10,572 bases of DNA from Zoogloeaceae bacterium (GTDB lineage Bacteria; Pseudomonadota; Gammaproteobacteria; Burkholderiales; Rhodocyclaceae): NCBI GenBank assembly GCA_031267345.1, contig JAIRZG010000228.1, forward strand, positions 1-10,572, given 5' to 3'. The position numbers and the translations under genes are program-made. Shown one piece after another: positions 6,716 through 10,572 of this stretch. The notes under the pieces are model-generated. The model searched no databases, was not told the DNA's origin, and saw nothing but the letters and a program-made list of their open reading frames with translations. Numbering within the stretch: the first letter of the stretch is position 1; every line of letters starts with the position of its first letter.

Positions 6716-6976
6716 GGTATGCCTCCGGTCAAAGTCACTTGAGACCACGCATTCCACTCTAGACCCTTGGGGGGTTTATTTGCATTGCCAGTTGTTACAG
6801 GGTGTGCACACATGTAGGCCACGTTTCCCCTTGGACGATATGGGCGACAACGAGTAACCGGATTTCGCCGACATTATCGGCAGCACAAAACACGGGAACG
6901 CGGCAAATTCATTGCGACTGCCGCATCCACGCCATTTTTCCATGCCTGTTATTTTTCGCCGCGACTTATCGCGTCC
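6716..6976. other. Gene-free stretch between restriction gene and lipoprotein
   Basis: About 260 bases. The left end (6716-6790) is the lipoprotein leader, with its GGAGG ribosome binding site but no promoter I can defend. The remainder carries several small inverted repeats: GCCGA/TCGGC (6867-6881), GCGGCA/TGCCGC (6900-6924) and CGCGA/TCGCG (6960-6973). The last lies four bases past the res stop but has no U-tract on the minus side. Short frames exist: a plus-strand 63-codon frame from GTG 6802 that overlaps the end of res, and a minus-strand frame with GEIRLLVVAHIVQG and WPTCVHTL before a stop. Neither has a credible start. This is the probable left border of the restriction island and may hold the relic of an element. 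Confidence 0.45.
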
Positions 6977-9900
6977 CTACAACGTCTGCATGACGTCAAG
7001 CAAACTCTGATAGCTGTCCACGTCGTGGTACTTCACGCCCGTTGTCGAAATCTCATTGAACAGCTTGCGGGCGCAGGAGATTTTCGCCTGTTCTATCGGG
7101 CGCAGATTTAGGCTGTCCATTGTGCCTTTCGTTTCGGCGATAAAGAAGATATGCTTCACGGAGCCGCGCTTGAACGCAATTGCCCAGTCCGGAGAGTAGT
7201 TGCCTACGGGCGTGGGGATGTAAAACCCTTTCGGACCTCGCGGCAGTTTCGCGTAGACGACGACCTCATCGGCGGTATCCACGCTCGCCGCGAATTTCCG
7301 CTCTATGCTGTCTGCCGCCGTGCCGTCCGTGAATACATAGCCCTGTATCGCTTTCTTCGCCTGAAACGCCTTGGCATACTCCTGCGACGATTTGCTCATA
7401 TTGAAAATGTCCTGCGTGTAGGGCTCTTCCGCGCTCGGCTGATAGCTGATATGCTCCACGACGATTGCGGCTTTCTGTCTGTTGATTTCCTCAACTGCCC
7501 GCTGTATGAATTCCTCCGGGTTCAGGCCGAACATTCCGCGCTTGTCAAAGTTCAGTCCTTTGAGGATTTCGGCGGCAGACCGGCGCGTCAATGTCGCCTG
7601 TTCCGCTATCTTGCTGATGAGGTCATACTGTACGGAACTGCCCGCCGCGTGTTTCAATTCCTGCGTTTGTGTGCGCTTGATGTCAAATTCCGTGCCTGTC
7701 TGGACGCCCTCGGTAAGCGTGTACTGCAATTTCGTGACGCGCAGGTTGGCGTTGAGCGCGGCGGCGGATTTTTGAATAAGCTCCGGACTGTCAAACTCCA
7801 CTGTGTAGGCGTACCGCTGATTGATTCTTTTCCAAAGCTCCTGAAACTCCTGCTTGCGGAAGTTTTCGTTGAGCGGGTTGCCCTTGACCTTGGCGCCGTG
7901 TCCGTCCTCTATCATGCCTTTCAGGACGCTTGGGTCAAAGATGCCCTGCACGAGCGTATGGACGCCGCTTGCGATAGGCACAAGCTCATCCGGCAAAGCC
8001 GCGTATGTGCCGGATTCTTCGGCGACGCGGTACGCCGGAGTCACGTTGTCGTCGTAGTCGATGTAATCGTTCCTCGATAAATATTGGTATATCATCTTCG
8101 CCTGACGTTCGCCTATCGTGACTGCGCTGTCGCCGAGTTTGATGGTCTTGCCATAGAAATAGGAAACCGTCGCCTTTATCGGACGCTCATACAAATCCTC
8201 TTTGATTTTGCTCTGCAAGTCGGACACGAAGCCCGCATAGCTCTCGCTTGCGATGACCGTGAGTTTGTTCACATCATGGACAACCGTGTCGCCGCACACG
8301 TCAATGTCCTGCCTGTCGCCTGCCTGATTGACGCAGAGGCGCAAGCCGCGCCCGACCTCCTGCCGTTTGGCAGTGGCGTTGTCGGAGTGCTTCAAGGTGC
8401 AAATCTGAAAGACGTTCGGATTGTCCCATCCCTCGCGGAGCGCGGAATGAGAGAAGATGAAACGCGTCGGCTCGTCGAAGGAAAGCAGACGCTCTTTGTT
8501 CTTCAATATCAGGTCATAGGCCGATATGTCGTCGGAGAACTCGCTGCCACGCTTAACAGTGCTGTCAGTCGCCCGCCCCTTCTTGTCGATAGAGAAGTAA
8601 CCTCGGTGCGTGTCGCGCGGTTCGATGCCACGCAGATAGTCCTGATACGCTGTTGGGAATATTGTCAGGCTCTCATTCAGCGCGGCGCTGTACTCCTGCT
8701 CGAAGATCTCTCCGTACTCGCCGAGCAATTCCTCGCCATCCTCCCCATACCGGCGGTACTTCGCCACCACATCTATGAAGAACAGGGAGAGGCACTTGAT
8801 GCCGCTCCGGAATAGCTGTTCCTCTTTCTCGAAGTGGGAGAGGATGGTTTCGCGTATCTGGATCCTGCGGATGTCTGTTTCGTTGACATCCCCTGCGGCA
8901 TCACCTGTCGTGAGCGTGTCGCCGTTTGAGAACGTCACGGTCTTGGTGGTGGGGTCAATCTCCGATACCAGCAATCCCTTGTACTGCTCCAATCCGTTTG
9001 AGGCGGTGTGCAGGCTGTCGCCAGCGCCGAGCAACCGCGTGTCGCGCTTTATCGCGCCTGTTTTTAGCTGTACCTCAAATTCCAAACGGGCTCGGGGAGG
9101 CTTGTTCGGCGCGACGGCGATTTCCGCGAGATAAACGTATTTGTCCGCGCCGCGCAAGTTTTTAATCTCAAAGCCCTTGACCTCAATCTTCTTGACGAGC
9201 TTCTTTTGGAAAGCGTCGAGCGCGTCGAGGACGTAGACAAGGTTGTGCGATGTCTTGTGCGTCGCGGAGTAATTCAGGGAGAACAGAGGATTGAAGTTGT
9301 TTTTCAATGCGTTCTGCGTCGCCGCGCCGCTCATCTTCTGCGGTTCGTCCAGTATGATAATCGGCCTGTTCGCCTTGATAACGTCAATCGGCCTGCGCGA
9401 GCCGAACTCATCCCGCTTGGAGTAGATGATGCGGCTCTCTTTGCTCCTGCCGTCCTCTTTCAGAGACGTGGCGAACGCCTGAATGTTGATAATCATCACG
9501 TTGATGCCGAAACCGCTTGAAAACTCGTCAAGCTGATGGAGGTTGGAAGAATTGTAGGCGAAGAACCGCGCCTTTATCCCGTACTGCTCCATGAAATGCT
9601 CCTGCGTGATTTCAAAGGACTTCTTCACGCCCTCGCGGATGGCGATGGACGGCACGACCACGATGAATTTGCTCCACCCGTACCGCTCATTCAGTTCAAA
9701 CATCGTCTTGATATAGACATAGGTTTTGCCCGTGCCTGTTTCCATCTCCACGTCAAGGCTCGCCGCGCCAAGCTCCTTGACGAGCGATGGGGATAACTTG
9801 ATATTGCTCTCTGCCTGAATCTCGCGAATGTTCTTCAAAAGCCGCGCGTCGTCAGGCTCCAGCGCCGCATTGCGGTAACCCGTATCGTCCTCGTCCTCTG

Positions 9901-10063
9901 CCTCTGGTGTGAACATCGTCATCTGATAGTCTGTGGGCTTTTCGTACTTTCCAACGTCGCGGCGGTAGGTGATACGGTTTTGCTTCGGCTGGCCGCTGAA
10001 CACCCGGACGATATTCTCCACCGCCTCCGTCTGGAACGGCTGTATCTTGAAATTGAACTTCAT
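6977..10063 (-). CDS. res: Type III restriction enzyme, Res (helicase-endonuclease) subunit
   Basis: A 1028-residue protein, the usual size for this family. An SF2 motor comes first: Q-like FQTEA (10-14), Walker A METGTGKTY (107-115), the Type III-typical DEPQ in place of DEAD/DEAH (239-242), SATH (266-269), motif V around LREGWDNPNVF (542-552) and motif VI QEVGRGLRL (568-576). The nuclease lies at the C-terminus: SPDW with D959, then E977-T-K979, a PD-(D/E)xK site. In the family, Res works with Mod; ATP hydrolysis lets the complex move along DNA from one site to another in opposite orientation, and cleavage occurs about 25-27 bases from a site. The ATG at 10063 overlaps the rhuM stop (ATGA, 10060-10063) and has GGAGG nine bases upstream. 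All motifs are intact, so the enzyme is probably active if Mod is present. Base composition is less GC-rich than the uvrD-pilR block, which suggests transfer. Confidence 0.95.
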   Translation of the reverse strand: MKFNFKIQPFQTEAVENIVRVFSGQPKQNRITYRRDVGKYEKPTDYQMTMFTPEAEDEDDTGYRNAALEPDDARLLKNIREIQAESNIKLSPSLVKELGAASLDVEMETGTGKTYVYIKTMFELNERYGWSKFIVVVPSIAIREGVKKSFEITQEHFMEQYGIKARFFAYNSSNLHQLDEFSSGFGINVMIINIQAFATSLKEDGRSKESRIIYSKRDEFGSRRPIDVIKANRPIIILDEPQKMSGAATQNALKNNFNPLFSLNYSATHKTSHNLVYVLDALDAFQKKLVKKIEVKGFEIKNLRGADKYVYLAEIAVAPNKPPRARLEFEVQLKTGAIKRDTRLLGAGDSLHTASNGLEQYKGLLVSEIDPTTKTVTFSNGDTLTTGDAAGDVNETDIRRIQIRETILSHFEKEEQLFRSGIKCLSLFFIDVVAKYRRYGEDGEELLGEYGEIFEQEYSAALNESLTIFPTAYQDYLRGIEPRDTHRGYFSIDKKGRATDSTVKRGSEFSDDISAYDLILKNKERLLSFDEPTRFIFSHSALREGWDNPNVFQICTLKHSDNATAKRQEVGRGLRLCVNQAGDRQDIDVCGDTVVHDVNKLTVIASESYAGFVSDLQSKIKEDLYERPIKATVSYFYGKTIKLGDSAVTIGERQAKMIYQYLSRNDYIDYDDNVTPAYRVAEESGTYAALPDELVPIASGVHTLVQGIFDPSVLKGMIEDGHGAKVKGNPLNENFRKQEFQELWKRINQRYAYTVEFDSPELIQKSAAALNANLRVTKLQYTLTEGVQTGTEFDIKRTQTQELKHAAGSSVQYDLISKIAEQATLTRRSAAEILKGLNFDKRGMFGLNPEEFIQRAVEEINRQKAAIVVEHISYQPSAEEPYTQDIFNMSKSSQEYAKAFQAKKAIQGYVFTDGTAADSIERKFAASVDTADEVVVYAKLPRGPKGFYIPTPVGNYSPDWAIAFKRGSVKHIFFIAETKGTMDSLNLRPIEQAKISCARKLFNEISTTGVKYHDVDSYQSLLDVMQTL

Positions 10064-10572
10064 TTGTCCGCGCCTCCACCGTTTTGCGAGAGCAATTTAA
10101 CCGCCCTGTCAAAGTCGCTTTCAAACTGCTTCATTTCTCTTGCACGATATATTTCAAATTCTTTCTCCGCTTTTTTGAAGGCTTGGGCGCGCGAGATTCT
10201 GCCGTTGCCCTGCAATACTTCGCGCTTGACTGCGAGTATCTGATTGTCGAGCGCGGCGATCCAGTCATTCATCGTCATGGGCTTCTGCCCCAATGCTTGA
10301 AATTCCGCAAAGTCCAAAAATGCGGAGACAAGCAGATTCAGCCGCGTCAACTCAATTTCCGAAAGATAGTTCTTCGCGATTTTCACGTCATCTTTGGTGA
10401 TGTAATCGCCTTTGAAGTTCGTCATTCCCACAAGGGGCTTGTCGCTGTCCACGCGTTCGTGGATAAGCTCGGCGGCGGTATGCTCGTGAACCGCAAAATG
10501 GAGCTTGTTCTGCACCGTTGCAAAAAACCTCTTTGTCATGTCCGCGCGGGGGTCGTAATCGGCAGCGGTAGC
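10060..10572 (-). CDS. rhuM: RhuM-family protein, 3' part (runs off the right edge)
   Basis: Partial: 170 residues are inside the window and the frame stays open to base 10572. The ATG at 10539 is internal, because the upstream in-frame codons (ending ADYDPRAD) match the family pattern just before FFATVQNKLHFAV. Family signatures follow: VQNKLHFAVHEHTAAELI, GMTNFKGDYITKDDVKIAKN, YLSEIEL, FLDFAEFQAL and MTMNDWIAALD, ending in a charged, coiled-coil-like helix of about 50 residues. RhuM was named for a Salmonella pathogenicity-island gene, and PF13310 covers the family; its biochemical activity is not established. Members are often encoded inside Type I and Type III restriction loci, and here the stop overlaps the res start by four bases. 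That implies cotranscription and translational coupling. The N-terminal half, promoter and any Mod gene lie beyond the window. Confidence 0.85.
   Translation of the reverse strand, partial: ATAADYDPRADMTKRFFATVQNKLHFAVHEHTAAELIHERVDSDKPLVGMTNFKGDYITKDDVKIAKNYLSEIELTRLNLLVSAFLDFAEFQALGQKPMTMNDWIAALDNQILAVKREVLQGNGRISRAQAFKKAEKEFEIYRAREMKQFESDFDRAVKLLSQNGGGADK

Noticed and set aside
6960..6973. Terminator for res
   Set aside because: CGCGA/TCGCG forms a short hairpin just after the stop, but on the minus strand it is followed by A-rich sequence, not a T run.
7151..8815. Plus-strand frames of 309 and 243 codons opposite res
   Set aside because: Both are mirror images of the Res coding sequence; no motifs or credible starts.

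Overview
The window looks like chromosomal DNA of a Gram-negative proteobacterium, most likely a betaproteobacterium. The basis is the conserved order uvrD, a small PP0621-like zinc-finger membrane protein, pilS, pilR, together with the style of the PilS and PilR proteins, a diderm lipoprotein and moderately high GC content. This is an inference from gene content; no rRNA or other marker gene is present. Every convincing gene lies on the minus strand, so the window is transcribed from right to left.

Right part (6977-10572): two overlapping genes of a probable Type III restriction-modification locus. The 3' part of a RhuM-family gene runs in from the right edge. Its stop codon overlaps the start of an intact 1028-residue Type III restriction subunit (Res), which has a complete SF2 helicase core and a C-terminal PD-(D/E)xK nuclease motif. 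The methyltransferase (Mod) and specificity are not visible and should lie to the right. By eye this block is less GC-rich than the rest, which fits an acquired island ending near 6977.

Middle part (6066-6976): a 260-base gene-free stretch, a small lipoprotein of unknown function with a Ser/Arg/Asn-rich tail that contains a 15-base tandem duplication, and a 180-base gap that holds a nested, imperfectly palindromic REP/MITE-like element and the uvrD leader.

Left-centre part (612-6065): a compact run of four genes, UvrD helicase, PP0621-like protein, PilS sensor kinase and PilR sigma-54 activator. Each adjacent pair shares an ATGA stop/start overlap, so the four are probably cotranscribed and translationally coupled. 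PilS and PilR are expected to control type IV pilin transcription. UvrD is a DNA repair helicase, so the operon joins housekeeping repair with pilus control.

Left part (1-611): no convincing complete gene. It holds a perfect 16-base palindrome flanked by A and T runs (a bidirectional terminator), then a dense cluster of GC-rich hairpins at 362-489 that may end the pilR transcript or be the remnant of a mobile or structured RNA element. A weak possible gene start reads off the left edge.

Nothing here can be shown to be an undescribed system. The items most worth a second look are the RhuM-Res coupling, the hairpin cluster at 362-489, the palindromic element at 6151-6245 and the gene-free boundary next to the restriction gene.
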